The translations under genes were made by a program, and so were the position numbers. 18,639 nt of DNA from REEB506 sp049317545 (lineage in GTDB: Bacteria > Pseudomonadota > Alphaproteobacteria > Caulobacterales > Aquidulcibacteraceae): positions 1 to 18,639 of the forward strand of contig JBMOIB010000051.1 in NCBI GenBank assembly GCA_049317545.1, written 5' to 3'. Shown here piece after piece: positions 1 to 6,920 of this stretch. Position 1 is the first letter of the stretch; each line of letters starts with the position of its first letter. Below the pieces are notes generated by a model. It saw nothing but the letters and a program-made list of their open reading frames with translations. It was not told the DNA's origin and did no database searches.

Positions 1-1085
1 AGATTGAAGCCGGTTGCGGCGATGATCACATCGGCCTCGAGGGTCTCGCCCGATTTCAGCAGCACGCCCTTCGGCGTGACGCGCTCGATATGGCCGGTGA
101 CGACGCCAGCTCGCCCGCTCGCAATCCCCTGGAACAGATCCCCATTGGGCACGAAGGCGATGCGCTGGCGCCAGGGACGGTAATTTGGCGTGAAATGCGT
201 CGCGACGTCATAGCCGGGCGGCAACATGGCCGCGACGCCGGCCAACAGCTGGGCTGTCGCGGTCTCGGGCTCTTCGCGGCAGCGACGCATCATCTCGGCC
301 TGATCGAAAAGCACTTTGCGGCGGACGATCTCGTGGATCCAGGTCTCGTCGATTTGCAGCTTGCGCAGCAGATTGGCGAGCTCGTTGTCATTGCGGCCGG
401 CGACGAAATAGGTGGGAGATCGCTGCAAAAGCGTAACGTTCGCGCATGCGCCGGCGATGGCGGGCACAACCGTTGCGGCCGTCGCGCCGGATCCGATCAC
501 CAACACCCGTTTGCCAGACAGGTCGAGATCATCGGGCCAGACCTGCGCATGGATGAGCCGGCCTTCGTACGTCTCGAGGCCTGGCCAATCAGGCAGATAG
601 CCGGCGTCGTGACGGTAATAGCCCTGGCACATCCAGAGGAAACTCGCGGTGAAGACGTGTTCGACGCCATCGCTGGTGCGCGCACGGACGGTCCAGGCCT
701 TGTCTGCTGTGGACCATGCGGCGCTCTCGATGCGATGGCCGTAGCGAATGTGCGCGTCGAGGCCGCCGTCCGCGATCACTTCGCCCATGTAGGTGAGGAT
801 TTCACCTGCCGAGGCGATCGGAGGGCCCACCCAGGGTTTGAACCGGTAGCCGAAGGTGTAGAGGTCGCTGTCGCTGCGCACGCCTGGATATGTGTGCGTC
901 ACCCAGGTGCCGCCGAACGTCTCTTTCGCCTCCAGCACGACGAACGACTTCTCCGGACGCTGATGTTTCAGATGCCAGGCGGCGCCGACGCCTGAAATGC
1001 CGGCCCCAACGATCAAGACGTCGACGTGGGCTGCTTGCCCCGGCGCTTGAGCGCGCGCCGCGGAGGCGGCGACCTTCCCAGACAT
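1..1085 (-). CDS. Type I Baeyer-Villiger-like flavin monooxygenase (EthA-like), C-terminus beyond window
   Basis: The first 361 codons are visible; the frame runs off the left edge without a stop, so about a quarter of a typical ~490-residue member is missing. The N-terminal FAD-binding Rossmann motif is GAGISG (residues 28-33). It is followed by GGTWVTHTYPGVRSD (58-72), which fits the Baeyer-Villiger pattern GGxWxxxxYPGxxxD. YEGRLIHAQVWPDD (173-186) matches the FxGxxxHxxxWP fingerprint with Tyr for Phe, and GSGATA (198-203) is the NADPH-binding Rossmann motif. ATGFN lies at the visible end. The family uses FAD, NADPH and O2 to insert oxygen into ketones, or to oxidise S and N; it is cytosolic. 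The ATG at 1083-1085 is preceded by AGAGGA. The gene lies 113 bp downstream of the SRPBCC gene on the same strand and is probably co-transcribed with it and the SDR. The substrate is unknown. Confidence 0.9.
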   Translation of the reverse strand, partial: MSGKVAASAARAQAPGQAAHVDVLIVGAGISGVGAAWHLKHQRPEKSFVVLEAKETFGGTWVTHTYPGVRSDSDLYTFGYRFKPWVGPPIASAGEILTYMGEVIADGGLDAHIRYGHRIESAAWSTADKAWTVRARTSDGVEHVFTASFLWMCQGYYRHDAGYLPDWPGLETYEGRLIHAQVWPDDLDLSGKRVLVIGSGATAATVVPAIAGACANVTLLQRSPTYFVAGRNDNELANLLRKLQIDETWIHEIVRRKVLFDQAEMMRRCREEPETATAQLLAGVAAMLPPGYDVATHFTPNYRPWRQRIAFVPNGDLFQGIASGRAGVVTGHIERVTPKGVLLKSGETLEADVIIAATGFN

Positions 1086-1198
1086 GGCGTTCCTCTAGTC
1101 TTGCGGGGCTGCCCGCCCGCTTGCCGAGCATGGATCCTCGCCGCCGGCCCGCGTAGGGCGCAAAACGCCGCGGGGTTTGCGGCTTTCGTTGCATCTGC

Positions 1199-1591
1199 TC
1201 AGGCTTCCAGGATCGCCTTGAGCTTGGCGAGGTCGCGTTCGACCCATTCGCAATCTTCCCGGAAACGCTCGGCCGACGTGGCGCCCTGCAGCAAAGTGAG
1301 CATGATCGCCGCCCCGTCGCCGAGGCGCAGGACGCGCATCGGCACATAGGTGCGCGCGCCCGTTTCCGTCGTGATCCAATGGTCGACGACGCCGAACTCA
1401 TTGAGCGGCGCGAACGCGATTGTGACGGGGCCATCCGCCGTCGCGGCGGCGGCGGTCGCGTCTCCGATCCTTTTCACATAGGGCCCGAACGCCGACGCCC
1501 ATTGCGCAAGATTGTCGATCTCGGAAACGTAGCCGTACACGATGTCGGCGGGCCGCCCGATCGTGGTGGTGAAAGTCCGAATTTCGCTCAT
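1199..1591 (-). CDS. SRPBCC/START-like domain protein (polyketide cyclase/dehydrase-like)
   Basis: This is a 130-residue protein beginning MSEIRTFTTT. The opening beta-strand is followed by RPADIVYGYVSEIDNLAQW, the usual start of SRPBCC (helix-grip) proteins in which a W/P-containing segment follows the first helices. A C-terminal helix (about 108-130) completes the fold. Such proteins bind hydrophobic ligands or act as cyclases, hydratases or cofactors. No catalytic residue can be assigned. The frame extends upstream to 1666, but that part overlaps the SDR gene, so I chose the ATG at 1589-1591, 7 bp after the SDR stop. This spacing indicates co-transcription with the SDR. The Shine-Dalgarno sequence is weak, consistent with translational coupling. 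Confidence 0.8.
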   Translation of the reverse strand: MSEIRTFTTTIGRPADIVYGYVSEIDNLAQWASAFGPYVKRIGDATAAAATADGPVTIAFAPLNEFGVVDHWITTETGARTYVPMRVLRLGDGAAIMLTLLQGATSAERFREDCEWVERDLAKLKAILEA

Positions 1592-1598
1592 TCCGCGG

Positions 1599-2285
1599 TC
1601 ACCATGGAATGCGCTTGCCGTCGAAATTGAAGAACGATCCGCTGTCTTCAAGACCAAGTCCATCAAGCACCTTTTGCTGGCCGGCCGCGCTCGCCTCGAC
1701 TTCGACCGGCGCGTTCGGCCCGCCCATGCGCGTGCGAACCCACCCAGGGTGGAGGCATACCACGGTGACGTCGCGCGCCGCCAAATCCTGCGCCAACGAT
1801 TTCGTGATCATGTTGAGCGCGGCTTTCGAAGCGCGATAGGCGAAGGCGCCGCCGCTGGCTTCGCTAATCGAACCGAGCTGGCTCGATTGGTTGGCGATCA
1901 GGCGGCGCTTCGAGGCGGCGACGTTGTCGATCAGCGCTTGAGCAAGGAGGAGCGGCGCGAGCGCATTGATCGCCATGACGTTGAGGAAGTCCCCGGCCTG
2001 GACGTCACCGAAGCCGGCGCGATCGCCTACGCCCGCATTATTGAACAGAAGGTCGATCGGCGCGTCGCCGAGGGCGCGCTTCACCGCCGCGGGACTTAAC
2101 GGGTCTCTCGCATCGTAGGCGAGGCGGACGACCTGGCCGGGATGGGCCGCCGCGAGCGCTGAGAGATCGTCGGCCTCATGCGGCGCGCGCACCGCAGCGT
2201 AGACCAGCGCCCCGCGCTCCACATAAAGCCGCGCATGCGCAAGCCCGATGCCTCGATTGGCGCCGGTGATCAAAACGGTCCGCAT
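1599..2285 (-). CDS. Short-chain dehydrogenase/reductase (C-factor/sniffer-like SDR)
   Basis: This 228-residue classical SDR has the nucleotide-binding TGANRGIG (residues 7-14), NNAG (82-85), a Ser around 134-135, and the catalytic YRASK with Tyr150 and Lys154. HPGWVRTRMGG (179-189) follows the active site. The length and the LITGANRGIGL start fit the CsgA/sniffer-like subgroup of NAD(P)-dependent carbonyl reductases. The enzyme reduces or oxidises a carbonyl/alcohol pair in the cytosol. The ATG at 2283-2285 is preceded by a very strong AAGGAGG with 5-nt spacing. It is probably the first gene of the SDR, SRPBCC and Baeyer-Villiger unit, so it may supply or reduce the ketone used by the monooxygenase. 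That link is inferred from position only. Confidence 0.9.
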   Translation of the reverse strand: MRTVLITGANRGIGLAHARLYVERGALVYAAVRAPHEADDLSALAAAHPGQVVRLAYDARDPLSPAAVKRALGDAPIDLLFNNAGVGDRAGFGDVQAGDFLNVMAINALAPLLLAQALIDNVAASKRRLIANQSSQLGSISEASGGAFAYRASKAALNMITKSLAQDLAARDVTVVCLHPGWVRTRMGGPNAPVEVEASAAGQQKVLDGLGLEDSGSFFNFDGKRIPW

Positions 2286-2338
2286 TTCCGCCTCCTTTCG
2301 GCCGCGCCTTCGCCGGTGCGCCGCGCGATGGTGCTGGG

Positions 2339-2929
2339 ATGCGCCGTCGCGATCTCTTGTCCGCCGCCTTGGCCGCCGCGCTCGCGACGCCCGCCAAGGC
2401 CGATGACCTTCCCTTCGGGCTTGCGGTTGCGCAAGGCGCCGAAGCGCGCACGCGCCGGCCTGAGCTCTATGATCCGTCTTATAGGGTGATCGCTTATCCG
2501 ATGGGCGATGTTCCGGACGACCGTGGGGTTTGCGCCGATGTGGTCATCCGCGCGTTTCGCGCCGCCGGCGTCGATCTGCAGGTGCTCGTCCATGAAGACA
2601 TGCGCCGCGCCTTTGCGGCCTATCCGAAAATCTGGGGCCTGAAGCGCCCGGATCGAAACATCGATCATCGTCGCGTACCCAATCTGGAGGCGTTCCTCAC
2701 ACGCCGCGGGGCGCGACTGCAGGTCTCGACGGCGCCCCGCGACTATGTCGCTGGCGATCTCGTCTCCTGGCGGCTGACCGGCTCGAACCTGCCGCACATC
2801 GGGGTTGTTTCGACGCGCGCTGCGCCATCGGGCCGTCCGCTCATCGTGCACAACATCGGCGCCGGATCGAAGCTCGAGGATGTGGTTTTCGAATGGCCGA
2901 TCGTGGGGCGCTTCCGCTGGATCGGGTAG
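2339..2929 (+). CDS. DUF1287 family exported protein
   Basis: The 196-residue protein matches the DUF1287 (YijF-like) family in its core YPMGDVPDDRGVCADVVIRA (residues 53-72) with Cys65, the DRNIDHRRVPNL segment (105-116), and LPHIGVVS (151-158) with His153. This Cys/His layout resembles NlpC/P60-like papain folds; peptidase or amidase activity is inferred, not shown. The N-terminus MRRRDLLSAALAAALATPAKA is a signal peptide with a Tat-like RR-D-LL start, so the mature protein is probably periplasmic. The gene is divergent from the SDR with 53 bp between starts. It ends 5 bp before the purH stop on the other strand, leaving no room for a separate terminator. Confidence 0.85.
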   Translation: MRRRDLLSAALAAALATPAKADDLPFGLAVAQGAEARTRRPELYDPSYRVIAYPMGDVPDDRGVCADVVIRAFRAAGVDLQVLVHEDMRRAFAAYPKIWGLKRPDRNIDHRRVPNLEAFLTRRGARLQVSTAPRDYVAGDLVSWRLTGSNLPHIGVVSTRAAPSGRPLIVHNIGAGSKLEDVVFEWPIVGRFRWIG

Positions 2930-2934
2930 CGGCC

Positions 2935-4524
2935 TTAGTGCCGGAAATGGCGCACGCCAGTGAAGGCCATTGCCAGTCCAGCGGCGTCGGCGGCGGCGAT
3001 CACCTCATCGTCGCGGATCGACCCGCCGGGTTGGATGATCGCGGTTGCGCCCGCTTCGGCGGCCTGGATCAAGCCGTCGGCGAACGGAAAGAACGCGTCG
3101 GACGCGCACGCCGAGCCGATGGTCAACGGCTCTCGCCATTGGGCGAGTTCGGCGGCTTCCCGGGCGCGCACGGCGGCGATGCGCGCGCTGTCGCGTCTAT
3201 TCATTTGACCGGCGCCGATCCCTGCGGTCTGGCCGTCGCGTGCGTAGACGATGGCGTTCGATTTGACGTGCTTGCAGACCGTGAACGCGAACAACATGTC
3301 GGCGATCTCGGCGGGCGAGGGCGCGCGCTTGGTCACGATCTTGAGGTCCGCCGCGACGACGCGGCCGAGGTCGCGATTCTGGACGAGGAACCCTCCAGCG
3401 ACGGTCTTCACGGCAAGGCCGGGCTGGGAGAGGTTCGGCAACGCGCCGGCGAGAAGAAGGCGTAGGTTTTTCTTTTTTGCGAAAACGGCGATGGCGTCAT
3501 CGTCCGCATCCGGCGCGATCACCACCTCGGTGAAGATGTCGGCGATCGCTTCGGCGGCGGCGCGATCCAGGCGGCGGTTGACGGCGACGATTCCGCCGAA
3601 CGCCGAGACCGGATCGCAGGCGAGCGCCTTGGCGTAGGCGCCGCGCAGGTCGGCGCCGACGGCCACGCCGCAGGGATTGGCGTGTTTGATGATCGCGACG
3701 GCCGCCAGGTGTGCGGGGTCGAACTCCGCAACGAGCTCATAGGCGGCGTCGGTGTCGTTGATGTTGTTGTACGAGAGTTCTTTACCCTGCACTTGGCGCG
3801 CGGTCGCGACGCCCGGCCGTTGTTCGCCGGTGACGTAGAAGGCGGCGTGCTGGTGAGGGTTTTCACCATAGCGCAGACTTTGCCGCAGCTTGCCGCCGAG
3901 CGCCCGCCAGGTCGGCGCGGTCTCGCCAAGCGCGTCGGCGTACCAAGTCGAGATCGCGGCGTCATATGCCGCGGTGCGAGCGAAGGCCTTGGCGGCGAGG
4001 CGCTGACGCAGCGCGCGCGTGGTTCCGCCGTGAGCCGCCATCTCCGCGAGAGCGGCCGCGACGTCGTCAGCGTCGGTGCAGACCGCAACGAAGCCGTAGT
4101 TCTTGGCGGCCGCGCGGATCATGGCAGGTCCGCCGATATCGATGTTTTCGATGCACGCCTCGAAATCGCCGCCGCGCGCGACGGTGGCTTCGAAGGGATA
4201 GAGATTGACGTACAAAAGATCGATCGGCGGGATGTCATGCGCCGCCATCGCCGCGGCGTGGTCGGGCGCATCGCGCAGCGCGAGCAGACCGCCATGGATC
4301 TTGGGGTGCAGCGTCTTCACGCGGCCGTCCATCATTTCGGGAAAGCCCGTGACGTCCGCAACGTCGGTGACCGCGAGACCGGCGGCGGCGATGGCGGCGC
4401 ACGTTCCCCCGGTGGAGACGAGCGCAACGCCCGCGTCGCTCAATGCGCGCGCATGGTCGATGAGGCCCGATTTGTCGGAGACCGAAATCAAAGCCCGGCG
4501 GACGGGGACGAGATCGACGGGCAT
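2935..4524 (-). CDS. purH: Bifunctional AICAR formyltransferase / IMP cyclohydrolase
   Basis: This full-length 529-residue PurH catalyses the last two steps of de novo purine synthesis: AICAR formylation with 10-formyl-THF, then ring closure to IMP. The N-terminal cyclohydrolase domain has SVSDKSG (14-20), VSTGGT (36-41), VTGFPEMMDGRVKTLHPKIHG (58-78) and NLYPF (107-111). The C-terminal transformylase domain has RYGENPHQ (218-225), the catalytic IKHANPCG with Lys280-His281 (279-286), DPVSAFGG (304-311) and the late ACASDAFFPFADG (472-484). It is cytosolic and a housekeeping gene, unlike the catabolic genes nearby. The ATG at 4522-4524 has only a modest AGGA upstream. A small exported peptide gene lies 98 bp upstream on the same strand. 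Confidence 0.98.
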   Translation of the reverse strand: MPVDLVPVRRALISVSDKSGLIDHARALSDAGVALVSTGGTCAAIAAAGLAVTDVADVTGFPEMMDGRVKTLHPKIHGGLLALRDAPDHAAAMAAHDIPPIDLLYVNLYPFEATVARGGDFEACIENIDIGGPAMIRAAAKNYGFVAVCTDADDVAAALAEMAAHGGTTRALRQRLAAKAFARTAAYDAAISTWYADALGETAPTWRALGGKLRQSLRYGENPHQHAAFYVTGEQRPGVATARQVQGKELSYNNINDTDAAYELVAEFDPAHLAAVAIIKHANPCGVAVGADLRGAYAKALACDPVSAFGGIVAVNRRLDRAAAEAIADIFTEVVIAPDADDDAIAVFAKKKNLRLLLAGALPNLSQPGLAVKTVAGGFLVQNRDLGRVVAADLKIVTKRAPSPAEIADMLFAFTVCKHVKSNAIVYARDGQTAGIGAGQMNRRDSARIAAVRAREAAELAQWREPLTIGSACASDAFFPFADGLIQAAEAGATAIIQPGGSIRDDEVIAAADAAGLAMAFTGVRHFRH

Positions 4525-4622
4525 GACAGGCGTCCTGCAACGGATTGGCGGGGGAAAGCGTCTCGACCCCGTAGTGCGCGTCCGTCGAAAGGGGAAGCCG
4601 GATTTTGCGCCCGCCCGAGCCT

Positions 4623-4826
4623 CTAGCGCCGGTTGGCGTTGGCCGGTTCGATATGCGGCGGGGGCATCGGGGCTTCGAGTTCCATCAGCACCGCATCGGC
4701 GTTCGAACGGGCGAGCGCCGGATTGGCCCAGGCGGACAACGCCGCGCAGGCCGTCAGCGCAGTGAGGGGCTTCAAGCCAGCAAAATTGACCGACATGCGG
4801 ACGCTCGGCCGGGGATCGCGCGACAT
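4623..4826 (-). CDS. Small exported protein of unknown function (67 aa)
   Basis: The predicted product has a positively charged N-terminus and a hydrophobic stretch (about residues 17-34). ANPALA (34-39) gives a plausible signal peptidase I site before RSNADAVLMEL, leaving a mature peptide of under 30 residues rich in Pro, Ala and Asn. The ATG at 4824-4826 has GGAG about 8 nt upstream; the internal Met11 lacks a ribosome binding site. It sits 98 bp upstream of purH on the same strand and may share its transcript. I do not recognise a family. The signal-peptide shape and the ribosome binding site favour a real gene, but chance is possible at this GC content. Confidence 0.5.
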   Translation of the reverse strand: MSRDPRPSVRMSVNFAGLKPLTALTACAALSAWANPALARSNADAVLMELEAPMPPPHIEPANANRR

Positions 4827-5334
4827 TCTTTCGGCTCCGACGACATTCTGGTTCGGATGGCCATCCCTACCCGGCGGTCGTTAATGCAGCCTTCCCGTCG
4901 CAATGGGCGCGCAACCGCTTGCGCCAAGCCCTTCAAGTTGCAACAGTTTGACGACGGTTCAGGTTCGGTTCTTCCGATTTGTAATCTTTGGACTGAATTC
5001 GGTCATGATTTCTGTGAGGTTACCGCCTGGATATTTGCAGTTGGCCGAATTCTCCCCCATATTCGGCTTAGGGTTTAGCGGGGCGCGCGTAAGGTTTTGC
5101 GTTGTCGCCGCCGCATTCAAAACAGGCCTTGCGTGCGTCCCCCACCCAGCCTGCGAGCGGGGCCTGTAGGGGCCTTCAGCCGGTTACCCGGCTGGAGGCC
5201 CCGCCTTCCCGGCGAGAGTTCGCAAGTTTCCGATCTTCTTCGACTTTCGCCGGCTTGCCGCTGAGGCCACATGCTGGCGGTGTGGGGCTGCGCGCGATAT
5301 ACCCCGGTCTTAACCATGTCGAGCGGAGGGGCTC
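4827..5334. other. Non-coding intergenic region (divergent promoter zone with hairpins)
   Basis: This stretch separates the minus-strand small exported gene from the plus-strand membrane protein gene. It is noticeably richer in A and T around 4930-5100 than the flanking coding DNA. No open frame here has a convincing start and composition. It contains a small inverted repeat, GCGCAA/TTGCGC with a 4-nt loop (4909-4924), and the strong hairpin at 5169-5202. Promoters for both flanking genes must lie here, but I cannot place -35/-10 boxes with confidence. A small RNA or a long 5' UTR is possible. Confidence 0.6.
5169..5202. other. Strong GC-rich stem-loop, possible structured RNA element
   Basis: GGGGCCT (5169-5175) pairs with AGGCCCC (5196-5202). 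After a 2-nt internal mismatch, AGCCGG (5178-5183) pairs with CCGGCT (5188-5193) around a TTAC loop. That gives 13 paired bases over 34 nt. No T-run follows on either strand, so it does not look like an intrinsic terminator. It lies 132 bp upstream of the start of the two-helix membrane protein and could be part of its leader or of a small RNA. Confidence 0.55.
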
Positions 5335-6000
5335 ATGGCGTTGGACCAATACGATATGCTTTGGGTGGCGCCGGGGATTCTCGGGCTCATTGGGGTCGTT
5401 CTCGTCGTTGGCGGCGTGTTCCGCCTGTTCAAGTCGCCGATCGGCGGTCTGTTCCGGGCGGTGTCTGGGGCGGCGCTGCTTGGCGCCGGCGCGGCCGTCG
5501 GGCTGCTCGGCCTCAACATTCAGACCTACAACCGTCTGAGCTACGAACAGCCGGTGGCGGAAGTCACGTTGCGCCAAACCGGCCCGCAGGCCTTTGTCGC
5601 GACGGTGCGCCAGGCCGATCTCACCGCCAAGGAATACGAAGTTCTGGGCGAGGAATGGCAGCTCGATGCGCGCGTCCTGAAATGGAAGCCCTGGGCCAAT
5701 GTGCTCGGGCTGGACGCAAGCTACCGCCTCGAGCGCATGTCAGGCCGCTACCACGACGTCGCCGCCGAGCGTTCTGCCCCGCGCAGCGTCCACCAGCTGG
5801 CGGAAAATCCGGGCCTGGATCTTTGGGAACTCGCCCAGACGTACGGCAAGACCGTGCCGGTTGTGGACACGCTGTATGGGAGCGGGACCTACATGCCGAT
5901 GGCTGACGGCGCGAGCTACCAGGTCACGATGAGCCAATCGGGTCTCGTAGCGCGCCCGTCGAACCCGACCGCGCAAACGGCCGTCGCGAACTGGAAGTAG
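5335..6000 (+). CDS. Conserved membrane-anchored protein, two N-terminal helices, unknown function
   Basis: This 221-residue protein has two predicted membrane helices (about residues 10-31 and 42-62) and then a soluble domain of about 155 residues. The soluble part contains WQLDARVLKWKPWANVLGLDA (109-129), LYGSGTYMP (around 180-188) and a polar C-terminus. It resembles conserved proteobacterial proteins sometimes labelled cation/multidrug efflux proteins, but nothing in the sequence looks like a transporter. I treat that label as unsupported. The ATG at 5335 is preceded by a strong GGAGGGG with 5-6 nt spacing. It is monocistronic, ending in the intrinsic terminator at 6003-6035. Confidence 0.85.
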   Translation: MALDQYDMLWVAPGILGLIGVVLVVGGVFRLFKSPIGGLFRAVSGAALLGAGAAVGLLGLNIQTYNRLSYEQPVAEVTLRQTGPQAFVATVRQADLTAKEYEVLGEEWQLDARVLKWKPWANVLGLDASYRLERMSGRYHDVAAERSAPRSVHQLAENPGLDLWELAQTYGKTVPVVDTLYGSGTYMPMADGASYQVTMSQSGLVARPSNPTAQTAVANWK

Positions 6001-6002
6001 GC

Positions 6003-6035
6003 GACGCGGCTGTCGCGGCCGCGTCAGCTTTTTTT
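6003..6035 (+). terminator. Rho-independent terminator of the 5335-6000 gene
   Basis: GACGCGGC (6003-6010) and GCCGCGTC (6018-6025) form a perfect 8-bp GC-rich stem with a 7-nt loop, followed by AGC and seven T residues (6029-6035) on the plus strand. It begins 3 bp after the stop codon. The T-run and half of the stem lie within the last codons and stop of the facing cyclophilin gene. No T-run follows the hairpin on the minus strand, so it should act in one direction only. Confidence 0.85.
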
Positions 6036-6920
6036 CGCGCGCACCGGGATCGGCGCGTTGCAAAGATCGAGATAGCCTGCCGGGCGGACGTACCATTCGT
6101 CGCGCCGGTTCCGGCGCGCCTCCAGCAGCGCCGTGAACGTTGCCGTGTCAGTGCGCAGCACTTCCAGCGACGTGCGCTCAGCCTCGGGCGCATCGGCGGC
6201 TAGACGTACGCTGCGGATCGCGATGCGCTGCTCAGGCTTTTCATAGAAGCCCAGCGGCCCTGTACCGCGCGGCAGCGTCGTGAGGAGCGACATGCCGGTA
6301 AGTACGCGGCCGACGACCGTGACGTTGCGGTCGAGATTGCGCGGCGCGTGGCCGATCACGACGTACAGTTCAGAGCCATTGCCGGTTTCGGGGGCGGTAT
6401 CGCGACCAACGCCGAGCGCGCCCGGGCAGTGCGTGAGCCACATGTCGCGCGCGTCGCGGGCCGCGGCCAAGCCCTGCACGAATCCCACCTGCGGCGCATA
6501 GCCGTCCTTATCCGGAAGGCGGATGAACGATGGCCCGCCGGCCCGCGGCCGCGCAAACTCGGCGGGAACTGCGGTCTTGGCGGCGCCGAGCGGGCGCTTG
6601 TTCGTTTCGGCCGCGTCGCCCCATTGGACGACGTAATTCTCCTGCACGCGATTGATCGAGAGCCCGTCGAAATAGCCAGCACGCACCAGCGTCTTGATGT
6701 TGGCGACCGTGTTCGGCGCCATGTCCGGCGCAAGCTCGAAGGCGACGCGACCTGGGCCGAAGTCAAAATAGAGCACGTTCTGCGGATCGGGCGTTCGCCA
6801 ATCAGACGGGGCGGACGCCGCGATGATTTCCGCGGTCGTAGGCGATTTTGCGGGCGCCGCATGCGCTGCGCCGCAGGCGAGAACAAGTCCCGCCGCGGCG
6901 ATCGTCAGGGTGCGGATCAT
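6024..6920 (-). CDS. Exported cyclophilin-type peptidyl-prolyl cis-trans isomerase
   Basis: This 298-residue protein has a signal peptide (residues 1-22, ending GAAHA) and a cyclophilin domain. FELAPDMAPNTVANIKTLV (61-79) matches the canonical strand/helix, and INRVQENYVVQWGD (89-102) corresponds to the FHRxxxxFxxQGGD active-site strand with the catalytic Arg as Arg91. GSELYVVIG (182-190) and GRVLTGM (204-210) follow. A C-terminal tail of about 50 residues extends beyond the domain. It probably isomerises X-Pro bonds in the periplasm. The ATG at 6918-6920 overlaps the stop of the upstream old yellow enzyme gene as ATGA with no strong ribosome site, so it is probably translated by coupling. 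A start further upstream (6995) would overlap that gene and was rejected. It is the last gene of the four-gene operon. Confidence 0.9.
   Translation of the reverse strand: MIRTLTIAAAGLVLACGAAHAAPAKSPTTAEIIAASAPSDWRTPDPQNVLYFDFGPGRVAFELAPDMAPNTVANIKTLVRAGYFDGLSINRVQENYVVQWGDAAETNKRPLGAAKTAVPAEFARPRAGGPSFIRLPDKDGYAPQVGFVQGLAAARDARDMWLTHCPGALGVGRDTAPETGNGSELYVVIGHAPRNLDRNVTVVGRVLTGMSLLTTLPRGTGPLGFYEKPEQRIAIRSVRLAADAPEAERTSLEVLRTDTATFTALLEARRNRRDEWYVRPAGYLDLCNAPIPVRAKKS

Noticed and set aside
3682..4626. 314-codon plus-strand frame opposite purH
   Set aside because: Antisense to a complete, motif-verified purH, with no recognisable domain or ribosome site.
5169..5202. Hairpin considered as an intrinsic terminator
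   Set aside because: No T-run follows on either strand, so it is listed only as a stem-loop.
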